Positions 16,847-25,495 of a stretch of 64,000 nucleotides of DNA are shown in pieces; positions within the stretch are counted from its first letter, which is position 1, and the number at the start of each line of letters is the position of its first letter. This stretch comes from Mitsuokella multacida DSM 20544 (lineage in GTDB: Bacteria > Bacillota > Negativicutes > Selenomonadales > Selenomonadaceae). Under the pieces are notes generated by a model. That model worked only from the letters and a program-made list of their open reading frames with translations. It was not told the DNA's origin and ran no database searches. A program made the translations under genes and the position numbers. The DNA lies in assembly GCF_000155955.1 (NCBI RefSeq), contig NZ_GG697141.2:1396086-1460085 (forward strand). Reading direction: 5' to 3'.

Positions 16847-18271
16847 TCAATCGAAATTCATGATAATGGTCTTCTCCTCCGTGAGCTCGCGGATGGCGTA
16901 CTCGGGGCCTTCTTTGCCCATGCCGCTGTCCTTGACGCCGCCGTATGGCATGTTGTCCATGCGGAAGCTCGAGCCGTCGTTGATGACGACGCCGCCTGCT
17001 TCAATGTGCTCGGCTGCGTAGTGGGCGATGTAGAGAGACGTCGTGAAGACGCCGGCCTGCAGGCCGTAACGAGAGTTGTTGACGCCGGCGACGGCCTCTT
17101 CAATCGTATCGTAGGGGATGATCGAGAAGACTGGTGCGAACGTCTCGTTCTTGACGACATCCATGTCCGGCGTGACATCCGTGAGAATGGTCGGCTCGTA
17201 GAAGGCACCGTGGCGATGACCGCCTGTCAGCAGCTTGGCGCCGGCTGCGACAGCGTCCGCAACCCAGCTTTCGATGCGGATGGCTTCTTTCTCGGCAATC
17301 ATCGGGCCGAGGCATGTCGTCTCGTCGCTGAGCTTGCCACCCTTGAAGTTCTTGGCGAAGGCGACGGCGTAATCGCAGAACTCTTGATAGATGCTGCGCG
17401 AGACGTAGACGCGCTGGCAGGAGATGCAGACCTGGCCGGCGTTGAGGAAGGCATACTTCGCCAGGAGTTCGGCGACCTTCTTGACGTCCTTGACGTCCTC
17501 GTGCACGACGTTGGCCGAGTTCGAGCCGAGCTCGAGGGCCACGCGGCGGAAGCCCGCGGCTTCCTGCAGGGACTTGCCGACGGGAACACTGCCCGTGAAG
17601 GAGAACATGCGGATGCGCGCGTCCTTCGTCAGGTAGTTGCCGACGAGCGCGCCCGGGCCGGTCAGCAGGTTGAGGCAGCCTGCTGGCAGTCCCGCTTCGC
17701 GGAAGACGTCGCAGAGCAGCGCGGCCGTCAGCGGCGTCGCGGAGGCCGGCTTGTAGATGACGGTGTTGCCAGCTGCGAGTGCCGGGCCGATCTTGTGAGC
17801 GGCGAGGTTCACCGGGAAATTGAACGGCGTGATGGCGCAGACGACGCCGAGCGGCTGGCGGATGGTGAAGGCGAGTTTATGCTGGCAGCCTGGTGCGCCG
17901 GCGAGCGGGATGGTCTCGCCCTTGAGACGCTTGGCTTCCTCGGCCGAGAGGATCAGCGTCTGGTAAGCGCGCCCAATCTCGCCACGGGCGTCGCGCAGCG
18001 GTTTGCCGGCCTCGGCCGACAGCGTCGCGGCAAATTCTTCTGTGCGCTCGCGCATGAGATTGGCTGCCTTGAGGATGATGGTATAGCGCTCATAGGGGGA
18101 GAGCTTGACCTCGCGGAAGGCCTTTTCGGCCGCGTCGACGGCAGCATGGCATTCTGCTTCACCCGCGACGGAAATCTCTGCGATGACATCATTCGTCTCT
18201 TTATTATAAACGGGGACGGTCTTCTCGGTCATGACGTCCTGACCACCGATGTACAAAGGCTGTTTTTTCAT
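16847..18271 (-). CDS. NAD(P)-dependent aldehyde dehydrogenase
   Basis: This 474-residue enzyme oxidises an aldehyde to the acid. It has the catalytic Cys in NAGQVCISCQR and the general-base Glu in ALELGSNSANVV. Cofactor-binding ITPFNFPVNLAAHK and the FTGSVPVGK loop are also present. It resembles lactaldehyde/glyceraldehyde-type dehydrogenases. It lacks the GQRCM-type active site I would expect of CoA-acylating methylmalonate semialdehyde dehydrogenase (IolA). GGAGGTAT precedes the ATG. It is 50 bp downstream of, and probably cotranscribed with, the DeoR/IolR-type repressor, opposite the iol operon. Oxidation of malonate semialdehyde or another aldehyde from inositol breakdown is inferred from context only. 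Confidence 0.87.
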   Translation of the reverse strand: MKKQPLYIGGQDVMTEKTVPVYNKETNDVIAEISVAGEAECHAAVDAAEKAFREVKLSPYERYTIILKAANLMRERTEEFAATLSAEAGKPLRDARGEIGRAYQTLILSAEEAKRLKGETIPLAGAPGCQHKLAFTIRQPLGVVCAITPFNFPVNLAAHKIGPALAAGNTVIYKPASATPLTAALLCDVFREAGLPAGCLNLLTGPGALVGNYLTKDARIRMFSFTGSVPVGKSLQEAAGFRRVALELGSNSANVVHEDVKDVKKVAELLAKYAFLNAGQVCISCQRVYVSRSIYQEFCDYAVAFAKNFKGGKLSDETTCLGPMIAEKEAIRIESWVADAVAAGAKLLTGGHRHGAFYEPTILTDVTPDMDVVKNETFAPVFSIIPYDTIEEAVAGVNNSRYGLQAGVFTTSLYIAHYAAEHIEAGGVVINDGSSFRMDNMPYGGVKDSGMGKEGPEYAIRELTEEKTIIMNFD

Positions 18272-18321
18272 GGGGATACCTCCTGTTTATTTATAATCTA
18301 TATACTGCCACGCCATAAATC

Positions 18322-19125
18322 TCAGCGTGTCATCGCGATCTTCTCGACTTCCTCCCTGCGTATCGTGTCTGGCGTAACGAGCTCGATGTGGTTGGCCGTG
18401 CAGTAGGAGACGTACTTCTCGGGTGGCATCTTGTTGGTCACGATGTATTGTACCTCTTTGAGCGTGCAATAGCTCATCAGGGAGGAGACGTCGAATTTGG
18501 AATCATCGACGAGCAGGAAGTGCTCGCAGTCCTTCTCGACGAGGCAGCGCTTGATCTCGCACTCGAGCGGTGAGGCGTTTGTCGCGCCATGCTCGAGTGA
18601 GATGCCCGTGCTCGCGAGGAAAACCTTCGATATATTATAGCGGCGCAGGACCTGGATGACCTGTGGCCCGACGAATGCCTTGGACGGGGTGAAGAGAGAG
18701 CCGCCCGTCGCGAGGACATTGAGGTTGCTGTAGTTGGAAGCTGCATTGATGACGTGGACGCTCGCCGTGACGATGGTCAGGCGGCGTTTCTCCGTGAGAT
18801 ACGGAATCATGTGCATCGTGGTCGTGCCGGAGTCGATGTAGACGACATCGCCGTCGTGGACGAAGTCGGCTGCCATGCGGGCAATCTGTTTCTTGGCCTC
18901 GGTGTTGCGGTTCTCACGCGAAGCGAAAGGTTCAGGATTGCCTGCTGGCTCTGCGAGGACGATGCCTCCGTAGACCTTCTTGATGACGCCCTGCTGCTCG
19001 AGCTCCGCAATATCGCGCCGGATGGTGTTCTTGGAGACCTGGAAGGTATCACAGAGATCATTGATGGAAATGTTGTGCACATTCTTCAATAATTCATGGA
19101 TACGATTGATTCGATCGATTTTCAT
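18322..19125 (-). CDS. iolR: DeoR family repressor, probable IolR
   Basis: This 267-residue regulator has an N-terminal DeoR helix-turn-helix (about 5-57; ISINDLCDTFQVSKNTIRRDIAELEQ split over two helices). The C-terminal DeoRC sensor domain has YIDSGTTTMHMIPYL, TGGSLFTPSKAFVGP and VEKDCEHFLLVDDSKF, which in this family senses a phosphorylated sugar intermediate. It is divergent from the inositol operon. In Bacillus, IolR is also a DeoR protein and is relieved by the phosphorylated intermediate made by IolC. Sites matching the Bacillus IolR pattern occur in the facing promoter and upstream of the distant iolG-like gene, so IolR is a well-supported but unproven name. Confidence 0.85.
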   Translation of the reverse strand: MKIDRINRIHELLKNVHNISINDLCDTFQVSKNTIRRDIAELEQQGVIKKVYGGIVLAEPAGNPEPFASRENRNTEAKKQIARMAADFVHDGDVVYIDSGTTTMHMIPYLTEKRRLTIVTASVHVINAASNYSNLNVLATGGSLFTPSKAFVGPQVIQVLRRYNISKVFLASTGISLEHGATNASPLECEIKRCLVEKDCEHFLLVDDSKFDVSSLMSYCTLKEVQYIVTNKMPPEKYVSYCTANHIELVTPDTIRREEVEKIAMTR

Positions 19126-19238
19126 GAGAGATCACCTGTTTCTACTGCCTGGGGTACACGACGCGTCGAATCATCTCGCAACACGTGCCAACAGACATTC
19201 AAGAAATAACCAATTTATGGGTATGTTTGTTTATACTT

Positions 19239-19267
19239 ATTATAAGCGAATTGCCTGATAGAAACAA
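19239..19267 (-). promoter_or_regulatory. Promoter of the repressor-aldehyde dehydrogenase unit
   Basis: On the minus strand TTGTTT (19267-19262), a 17-bp spacer and TATAAT (19244-19239). A weak IolR-like 9/11 match (plus strand 19196-19206) lies downstream and could give autoregulation. Confidence 0.5.
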
Positions 19268-19421
19268 GAGAAACCAGAAAAAAACATACTATATTCAAGG
19301 AACTGATGTCAGCTTGCTGGCAACCTTTACCCATATTTATCATATAGAATCGTGATGATTACTCATGATTATCAGAAAAAATAAAATTCCGCAAAATCTT
19401 GCCAAAAAGACCAAAATAGTA

Positions 19422-19480
19422 TTGACAAGTTGAGCCGAAAGTATTAAATTAGAGCCATAAGGTAATCAAAAGGTAATCAA
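19422..19480 (+). promoter_or_regulatory. iol operon promoter with tandem 11-bp IolR-like operator
   Basis: TTGACA at 19422-19427 and TAAATT at 19445-19450, 17-bp spacer. Immediately downstream, AAGGTAATCAA occurs twice in perfect tandem (19459-19469 and 19470-19480). Within it TAATCAAAAGG (19463-19473) fits the Bacillus IolR operator pattern WRAYCAADARD, as I recall it, at all 11 positions; the next repeat fits at 9 of 11. Binding here would block transcription start. The rest of the 397-bp divergent gap holds only the repressor promoter and AT-rich DNA. Confidence 0.65.
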
Positions 19481-19522
19481 CAACAGCGTTGATACTATCA
19501 TCAGAATAGGAGAGTGGACAAC

Positions 19523-20692
19523 ATGGGTTATACGTTTATGGTTCCGGCAAAGATCATCTCGGGCACGAATGTCGTCGAAGAACTCGGCCAGCACATCCAG
19601 GGCAAGGGCACGAAAGCCCTGATCGTCACGGATCAGTTCATGGTGAAGTTTGGCAATGCAGCGAAAGTCGAGAACGCACTCGCTAAGGCAAATATCCCGT
19701 ACGTCACCTTCGCTGGTGCAAATTCGGAGCCGACGGATAAGATCGTCGATGCTGGCCTGAAGGTATACCGTGAAGAAGGCTGTGACTTCCTCGTCGCACT
19801 CGGCGGCGGCAGCCCGATGGATACGGCAAAGGCTATCATGTTCATGTCGACGCAGCCGGAAGGCAAGAAGATCAACGAGTTCATGCACGTCAACATCGAC
19901 ATGCCGGTCCCGTATCTTGTCGCTATCCCGACGACGGCCGGCACGGGCTCTGAGGTCACGAAGAACACGATTATCGCTGACACGGAGAACAACGTCAAGA
20001 TGTTGCTCGGCGGCCCGTCCATCATTCCGGCACTCGCTGTTGTCGACCCGACCTTCACGATGACGGCTCCTCCGTCTGTCACGGCTGCTACGGGCATCGA
20101 TGCGCTTTGCCATTCGATCGAGGCTTACACGAGCCGCAAGGCACAGCCGCTGACCGATACGTTCGCACTCTCGGCCATCAAGAAGATCCACAAGAACCTG
20201 CCGATCTGCTATAAGGACGGCAAGAACGTCGAAGCTCGCCTGCAGATGAGCATCGCAGCGACGGAAGCCGGCATTGCCTTCAACAATGCCTCCGTCACGA
20301 TTGTCCATGGCATGAGCCGTCCGATCGGTGCTCTGTTCCATATTGCGCACGGTGTCTCGAACGCCATCCTGCTGCCGGCCTGCATGAAGTTCGCCATTGA
20401 GGAGAACACGGCACGCTTCGCCACGATTGCCCGCGCTATGGGTGTTGCGGATGATGCGACGCCGGACCATGATGCAGCAGAGGCATTCGTTGCAGAGGTC
20501 ACGCGCTTCTGCAAGAAAGTCGGCATTCCGTCGGCAGAGTCCCTGCTCGAGCAGCGCGGCTTCACGAAGGAAGACTTCCTCGCACAGCTCGACAAGATGG
20601 CTTCCGATGCACTCGAGAGCGGCAGCCCGCAGAACACGATGCGCATCCCGACGAAGGAACAGCTCATCGAGATCTACAAGGAACTCTTCTGA
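19523..20692 (+). CDS. Iron-containing (group III) alcohol dehydrogenase, first gene of iol operon
   Basis: This 389-residue NAD(P)-dependent dehydrogenase has the GGGSPMDTAKA nucleotide loop and AIPTTAGTGSEVT. The metal-ligand region includes ALCHSIEAYTS and the paired His residues of VHGMSRPIGALFHIAHG. The family reduces aldehydes or oxidises primary alcohols with Fe or Zn. ATG 19523 is chosen over a GTG three codons earlier because AGGAG is correctly spaced from it. It is placed before the aldolase that should release malonate semialdehyde, so reduction of that aldehyde to 3-hydroxypropionate is an attractive inference, as is 1,3-diol or lactaldehyde metabolism. The substrate cannot be read from sequence. 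Confidence 0.88.
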   Translation: MGYTFMVPAKIISGTNVVEELGQHIQGKGTKALIVTDQFMVKFGNAAKVENALAKANIPYVTFAGANSEPTDKIVDAGLKVYREEGCDFLVALGGGSPMDTAKAIMFMSTQPEGKKINEFMHVNIDMPVPYLVAIPTTAGTGSEVTKNTIIADTENNVKMLLGGPSIIPALAVVDPTFTMTAPPSVTAATGIDALCHSIEAYTSRKAQPLTDTFALSAIKKIHKNLPICYKDGKNVEARLQMSIAATEAGIAFNNASVTIVHGMSRPIGALFHIAHGVSNAILLPACMKFAIEENTARFATIARAMGVADDATPDHDAAEAFVAEVTRFCKKVGIPSAESLLEQRGFTKEDFLAQLDKMASDALESGSPQNTMRIPTKEQLIEIYKELF

Positions 20693-20731
20693 TTTCGCAA
20701 GAATCCGCATGATAGAATAGGAGGGGTGGTC

Positions 20732-21574
20732 ATGCCACTCGTACATTTGACAGACCTCATAAGTAAACCGGACAATACCTACGCGATCGGCGCGTTCAAT
20801 GTCTCGGATATGGAAATGGCCATGGGTGCCATCCAGGCGGCAGAAGAGCTCGAGGCTCCTCTGATCCTGCAGATCGCAGAAGGCCGTCTGCGCTATTCGC
20901 CACTCGACCTGCTCGGCCCCGTGATGATCGCGGCCGCCAAGAAGTGCAAGATGCCGACGGCCGTTCATCTCGACCACGGCAGCACGATGGAGACCATCAA
21001 ACTCGCACTCGACCTCGGCTTTACGTCCGTCATGTTTGACGGTTCGAAATACCCGCTCGATGAGAACATCGCCCGCACGAAGGAAGTCGTTAAGCTCGCC
21101 AAGAGCTATGGCGCTGACGTCGAGGGTGAGATCGGGCGCGTTGGCGGTGCAGAGGGCGACTACAAGAGCGTCGACGTCCTCGTCACGAGCGTCGAGGAAG
21201 CCAAGCGCTTCGCCGAGGAGTCCGGCATCGATGCGATGGCCGTCGCCATCGGCACGGCACATGGCAACTACAAGGAGAAACCGCAGCTCCGCATCGACCG
21301 CCTCAAGGAGATCCACGCAGCTGTCAAGACGCCGCTCGTCCTGCACGGCGGCACGGGCCTGACGGAAGCGGACTTCCGCAACTGCCTCGCCAACGGCATC
21401 CAGAAGATCAACATCGCCACGGCATCGTACGACGCTTCGGCAGCGAAGATCAAGGAAGTCGCCGCAGCAAATCCGCAGGCCAAGTACTTCGACTTCAGCG
21501 ATGCCATCGTACAGGGAACCCGCGAGAATGTCAAGAAACACATGCATATCTTCGGTCTCGAACATAAGGCATGA
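20732..21574 (+). CDS. iolJ: Class II aldolase, probable 6-phospho-5-dehydro-2-deoxy-D-gluconate aldolase
   Basis: This 280-residue zinc aldolase has AVHLDHGS (Asp and His ligands), a Glu-rich VEGEIGRVGGAEGD loop, IGTAHGNYK (zinc His) and VLHGGTGL (zinc His and phosphate site). Family members cleave fructose bisphosphate or related ketose phosphates. Lying directly before iolC-iolB-iolD, it most likely cleaves the phosphorylated product of IolC to dihydroxyacetone phosphate and malonate semialdehyde (IolJ role). Fructose-bisphosphate aldolase activity remains possible because the families are hard to separate. GGAGGGG precedes ATG 20732. Confidence 0.83.
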   Translation: MPLVHLTDLISKPDNTYAIGAFNVSDMEMAMGAIQAAEELEAPLILQIAEGRLRYSPLDLLGPVMIAAAKKCKMPTAVHLDHGSTMETIKLALDLGFTSVMFDGSKYPLDENIARTKEVVKLAKSYGADVEGEIGRVGGAEGDYKSVDVLVTSVEEAKRFAEESGIDAMAVAIGTAHGNYKEKPQLRIDRLKEIHAAVKTPLVLHGGTGLTEADFRNCLANGIQKINIATASYDASAAKIKEVAAANPQAKYFDFSDAIVQGTRENVKKHMHIFGLEHKA

Positions 21575-21587
21575 GGAGGATAAAGAA

Positions 21588-22622
21588 ATGGCACTCATTA
21601 GCTTTGATGAAAACAAGAAACGCGACGTCGTGCTGATCGGCCGCGTCACGCTGGATTTCAATCCGAATGAACTGAACCGCACCTTGGACAAGGTCAAGAC
21701 CTTCTCCATGTACCTGGGCGGCTCGCCGGGCAACATGGCCGTCGGTATCAACAAATTGGGCAAAAAGGTTGGCTTTATTGGATGTGTATCCGACGACCAG
21801 TTCGGCGACTTTGTCCTCAATTACTTCAATGAGCGCGGCATCGACACGTCCCAGATGACGCGCGCCAAGAACGGCGAGCGCATGGGCCTGACGTTCACGG
21901 AGATTAAGAGCCCGACGGAGTCGAGCATCCTGATGTACCGCGACCAGGTCGCTGACCTCGAGATCGCGCCGGAAGATGTCGATGAGCAGTACATCGCCGA
22001 CAGCAAGATCTTGATCGTCTCTGGCACGGCACTCTCGAAGAGCCCGTCGCGCGAGGCCTGCCTGCTGGCCGTCCAGTATGCAAAGAAGCACAACACGCGC
22101 GTCATCTTCGATATCGACTACCGTCCGTACAGCTGGCGCAGCAAGAAAGACATCCAGATCTACTACTCGCTGCTCGCGAGCATGGCGGATGTCATCATCG
22201 GCTCCCGCGATGAGGTCAACCTCACGGAAGGCCTCGACGAGGAGGCAACGGAGCCGGCCGATCACGTCATCGCTGAGAAGTACATCGAGCATGGCGCTAA
22301 GATCGTCATCATCAAGCACGGCAAGAAGGGCTCGATCGCTTACACGGCTGACAAGAAGGCTTACAAGGTCGAGTCGTACCACATCAAGCTCCTGAAGTCG
22401 TTCGGCGGCGGCGATGCTTACGGCAGCGCCTTCGTCTATGGCCTGCTCGCAGGCTGGACGGTCCCGCAGGCCCTGCAGCACGGCACGGCACACGCCGCTA
22501 TGGTCGTTGCCAGCCACAGCTGCTCGGATGCAATGCAGACGGTCGAGCAGATTGATGCATTCATGCAGGAGCATAAAGACGAGAAAGTCATCACGGAATT
22601 GGATTGGGAGGCAGCATTATGA
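21588..22622 (+). CDS. iolC: 5-dehydro-2-deoxygluconokinase (PfkB family)
   Basis: This 344-residue sugar kinase phosphorylates 5-dehydro-2-deoxygluconate, the product of IolB. It has the N-terminal GRVTLDFNP, GGSPGNMAVGINKLG and, near the C-terminus, the catalytic loop GGGDAYGSAF with the Asp base; the first residue of that loop is Gly where GAGD is common. Length agrees with bacterial IolC. GAGGAGG lies before the ATG at 21588; an earlier in-frame ATG falls inside the aldolase gene. Its stop overlaps the iolB start as ATGA, so iolC and iolB are translationally coupled. Confidence 0.92.
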   Translation: MALISFDENKKRDVVLIGRVTLDFNPNELNRTLDKVKTFSMYLGGSPGNMAVGINKLGKKVGFIGCVSDDQFGDFVLNYFNERGIDTSQMTRAKNGERMGLTFTEIKSPTESSILMYRDQVADLEIAPEDVDEQYIADSKILIVSGTALSKSPSREACLLAVQYAKKHNTRVIFDIDYRPYSWRSKKDIQIYYSLLASMADVIIGSRDEVNLTEGLDEEATEPADHVIAEKYIEHGAKIVIIKHGKKGSIAYTADKKAYKVESYHIKLLKSFGGGDAYGSAFVYGLLAGWTVPQALQHGTAHAAMVVASHSCSDAMQTVEQIDAFMQEHKDEKVITELDWEAAL

Positions 22623-23416
22623 GATTCGGTCGCTTAGGTCAGCTCAAGCACGGCTACAATGCAATGACGACGCGCGAGAGCGATATGCTCATGGATATCG
22701 GTTATCAGGAGATGGACGAGAACGAGATCGTCGAGTTCGAAGACCCGCTCCAGGAGACGGCATTCGTCATCACGACGGGCGATGTAGAGATCGCGTGGAA
22801 TGGTCAGAAAGAGATCATGCACCGCGAGTCGCTGCTCGATGAGAACCCGTACTGCCTGCACGTGCCGCACGGCGTCAAGGTCGTCGTCAAGGCGCTGAAG
22901 AAATCGGAGCTCCTGATCCAGAAGACCATCAACGACCGCGACTTCGCACCGGTCTTCTATCGCCCGAAGGATGTCCAGGCGGATGTCTTTGGCGGCGGTG
23001 TCTGGCAGGGTACGGCGGAGCGCACGGTCCGCACGATCTTCGACTACGACAATGCGCCGTACTCCAACATGGTCAACGGTGAAGTCATCATGACGCCGGG
23101 TTGCTGGACGGGCTACACGCCGCACAATCACCCGCAGCCGGAAGTCTACACCTATAAAGTCGATCGCCCGCAGGGCTTCGGCTGTGCTTTCATCGGCGAT
23201 AACGTCTTCAAGATCGAGGACAACACCTGGTCGGAGATCTCGGGTGGCTACATGCATCCGCAGTGCGCTGCACCGGGCTATGCCATCTGGTACAGCTGGA
23301 TGATCCGCCATCTCGACGGTGATCCGTGGAAGAAGACGCGCAACGACCTGCCGGAGCACACCTGGCTGCTTGAGCCGGATGCTGACTCGAAGATCTGGCA
23401 GCCGCACAAGAAATGA
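22619..23416 (+). CDS. iolB: 5-deoxy-glucuronate isomerase
   Basis: This 265-residue cupin enzyme isomerises 5-deoxy-glucuronate to 5-dehydro-2-deoxygluconate, after ring opening by IolD. Family features are visible: GTAERTVRTIFD, the metal-binding HNHPQPEVYTYK region, GGYMHPQCAAPGYAIWYSWMIRHL in two pieces, and the overall 260-270 residue length. Its ATG overlaps the iolC stop by four bases. It lacks a signal peptide and acts in the cytoplasm. Confidence 0.94.
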   Translation: MRFGRLGQLKHGYNAMTTRESDMLMDIGYQEMDENEIVEFEDPLQETAFVITTGDVEIAWNGQKEIMHRESLLDENPYCLHVPHGVKVVVKALKKSELLIQKTINDRDFAPVFYRPKDVQADVFGGGVWQGTAERTVRTIFDYDNAPYSNMVNGEVIMTPGCWTGYTPHNHPQPEVYTYKVDRPQGFGCAFIGDNVFKIEDNTWSEISGGYMHPQCAAPGYAIWYSWMIRHLDGDPWKKTRNDLPEHTWLLEPDADSKIWQPHKK

Positions 23417-23461
23417 TAGATCCGCAACGTGCATAAACGTGGCATAGTGGAGGGTATTCCA

Positions 23462-25411
23462 ATGGCTAAGACAATCAGACTCACGGTAGCACAGGCTCTC
23501 GTGAAGTTCCTCAATAATCAGTATGTAGAGTTTGACGGCAAAGAAGTGCCGATGTTCGAAGGCATCTTCGGCATCTTCGGCCATGGCAATGTCATCGGCA
23601 TCGGCCAGGCCCTCGAAGAGGACCCGGGCCACCTGATCATGCGCATGGGCCGCAATGAGCAGGGCATGGCACATGCAGCAATGGGCTTTGCGAAGCAGAA
23701 GCGCCGCAAGCAGATGTACGCTTGCACGTCCTCTGTCGGCCCAGGCGCTGCCAACATGGTCACGGCAGCTGCTACGGCTACGGCAAACTGCATCCCTGTC
23801 CTGTTCCTGCCGGGCGACACGTACGCTGACCGCCAGCCGGACCCGGTACTCCAGCAGATGGAGCAGACGGTAAGCCTGACGACGACGACGAACGACGCCT
23901 TCCGCGCAGTCTGCAAGTACTGGGATCGCGTCACGCGTCCAGAAGTCCTCATGACGGCCTGCATCAACGCGATGCGCGTCCTGACGGACCCGGCCGAGAC
24001 GGGTGCTGTCTGCATCGCTCTGCCGCAGGATGTCGAAGGTGAGGCCTGGGATTATCCGGATTACTTCTTCCAGAAGCGCGTCCATCACATCGACCGCATC
24101 AAGCCGTCCGAGCGCGCTATCGAAGAGGCCGTCAAGGCCATCGCGAAGGCAGAGCGCCCGCTGATGATCTTCGGCGGCGGCGTCAAGTACTCCGAGGCAG
24201 AGGCTGTCTTCCAGAAGTTCGCTGAGAAGTACGGCATCCCGTTCGGCGAGACGCAGGCCGGCAAGGGCACGATCACGTGGGAGCATGAGCTCAACATGGG
24301 TGGCGTCGGTGAGACGGGCGGCCTTGCAGCCAACACGCTCGCCAAAGATGCAGATGTCGTCATCGGCGTCGGCACGCGCTACACGGACTTCACGACGTCC
24401 TCCAAGTGGATCTTCCAGAACCCGAACGTCCAGTACGTCAACATCAACGTCTCCCGCTTCCATGCCTACAAGCTCGATGGCATCCAGGTCGTCGGCGATG
24501 CTGGTGCTGCTCTCGAGATGCTCGACGAAGCGCTCGGCAAGACGGGCTACCATGTCTCGGATGCGTATGCCGCTGACATCAAGGCAGCGAAGGCAGCTTA
24601 CACGAAGGAAGTCGAGCGTGTCTTCCACATCCAGTTCGGCGACAACTTCGTGCCGGAAGTCAACGATGACTTCGATTACAAAGCAGCTGAAAAGGCATAC
24701 AAAGAAGCAGTCGGCGAGACGCTGCCGCAGACGCGCGTCCTCGGCCTGCTCGAAGAGCACATGGACCCGAACGGCATCATCGTCGGTGCATCGGGCTCCC
24801 TGCCGGGCGATCTGCAGCGCGTATGGCGTCCGAAGACGGTCGGCAGCTACCATGTCGAGTACGGCTTCTCCTGCATGGGCTATGAAGTCAATGCGGCACT
24901 CGGCGTCAAGCTCGCTGAGCCAGAGCGCGAGGTCTATGCACTCGTCGGCGACTACGCTTACATGATGCTCCATTCGGAACTGCCGACGTCCATCGCTGAG
25001 GGCAAGAAGATCAACGTCATCGTGTTCGATAACATGCAGGGCGGCTGCATCAACAACCTCGAGATCGGCCATGGCCAGGGCAGCTACGGCACGGAGTTCC
25101 GCTTCCGCAACGAGAAGACGGGCCAGCTCGACGGCGCCTATGTACCGGTTGACTTCGCGATGAATGCCGCTTCGTACGGCTGCAAGAGCTACACGGCACA
25201 TACCGAGGAAGAGCTCATCGCCGCCATCGAGGATGCCAAGAAGCAGAAGGTCTCGACGCTCATCGACTGCAAGGTCATGCCGAAGACGATGGTTCATGGC
25301 TACGGTGACTGGTGGCGTGTCGGCATCGCACAGGTCTCGAAGAGCAAGAAAATCCACGACTGCTACGAGAATCTCATGAAGCCGCATTACGACGCAGCTC
25401 GTAAGTATTGA
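23462..25411 (+). CDS. iolD: 3D-(3,5/4)-trihydroxycyclohexane-1,2-dione hydrolase (ThDP enzyme)
   Basis: This 649-residue thiamine diphosphate enzyme hydrolytically opens the cyclohexane-dione ring formed by IolE, giving 5-deoxy-glucuronate. The order of domains is PYR (about 1-190, with [14 protein letters not shown]), central Rossmann (about 215-380, [14 protein letters not shown]) and PP (about 410-620). The ThDP/Mg motif begins at the [12 protein letters not shown] segment, with NNLEIG downstream. ATG 23462 has GGAGGG upstream and is preferred to an in-frame codon 11 codons earlier. Length matches IolD rather than acetolactate synthase. Confidence 0.94.
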   Translation: MAKTIRLTVAQALVKFLNNQYVEFDGKEVPMFEGIFGIFGHGNVIGIGQALEEDPGHLIMRMGRNEQGMAHAAMGFAKQKRRKQMYACTSSVGPGAANMVTAAATATANCIPVLFLPGDTYADRQPDPVLQQMEQTVSLTTTTNDAFRAVCKYWDRVTRPEVLMTACINAMRVLTDPAETGAVCIALPQDVEGEAWDYPDYFFQKRVHHIDRIKPSERAIEEAVKAIAKAERPLMIFGGGVKYSEAEAVFQKFAEKYGIPFGETQAGKGTITWEHELNMGGVGETGGLAANTLAKDADVVIGVGTRYTDFTTSSKWIFQNPNVQYVNINVSRFHAYKLDGIQVVGDAGAALEMLDEALGKTGYHVSDAYAADIKAAKAAYTKEVERVFHIQFGDNFVPEVNDDFDYKAAEKAYKEAVGETLPQTRVLGLLEEHMDPNGIIVGASGSLPGDLQRVWRPKTVGSYHVEYGFSCMGYEVNAALGVKLAEPEREVYALVGDYAYMMLHSELPTSIAEGKKINVIVFDNMQGGCINNLEIGHGQGSYGTEFRFRNEKTGQLDGAYVPVDFAMNAASYGCKSYTAHTEEELIAAIEDAKKQKVSTLIDCKVMPKTMVHGYGDWWRVGIAQVSKSKKIHDCYENLMKPHYDAARKY

Positions 25412-25428
25412 TTTTTCCTGGTGTATGA

Positions 25429-25461
25429 GGGGCAGCTGCCGCTTCGGCGGCAGGGCAGCCC
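25429..25461 (+). promoter_or_regulatory. Stable intercistronic hairpin between iolD and iolE
   Basis: GGGCAGCTGCCGC-TTCG-GCGGCAGGGCAGCCC folds into a stem capped by a stable TTCG tetraloop. There is no T run, so transcript processing or protection of the upstream mRNA is likelier than termination. Confidence 0.55.
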
Positions 25462-25495
25462 TATTGTATAAATATAATTTTTGGGGGTTTATCAA

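Noticed and set aside
16578-16850. A 90-residue minus-strand frame over the repeat element
   Set aside because: It reads through the terminator and both terminal repeats; similarity to copy 2 is interrupted by a stop there. More likely a repeat than a gene, though a decayed small gene cannot be excluded.
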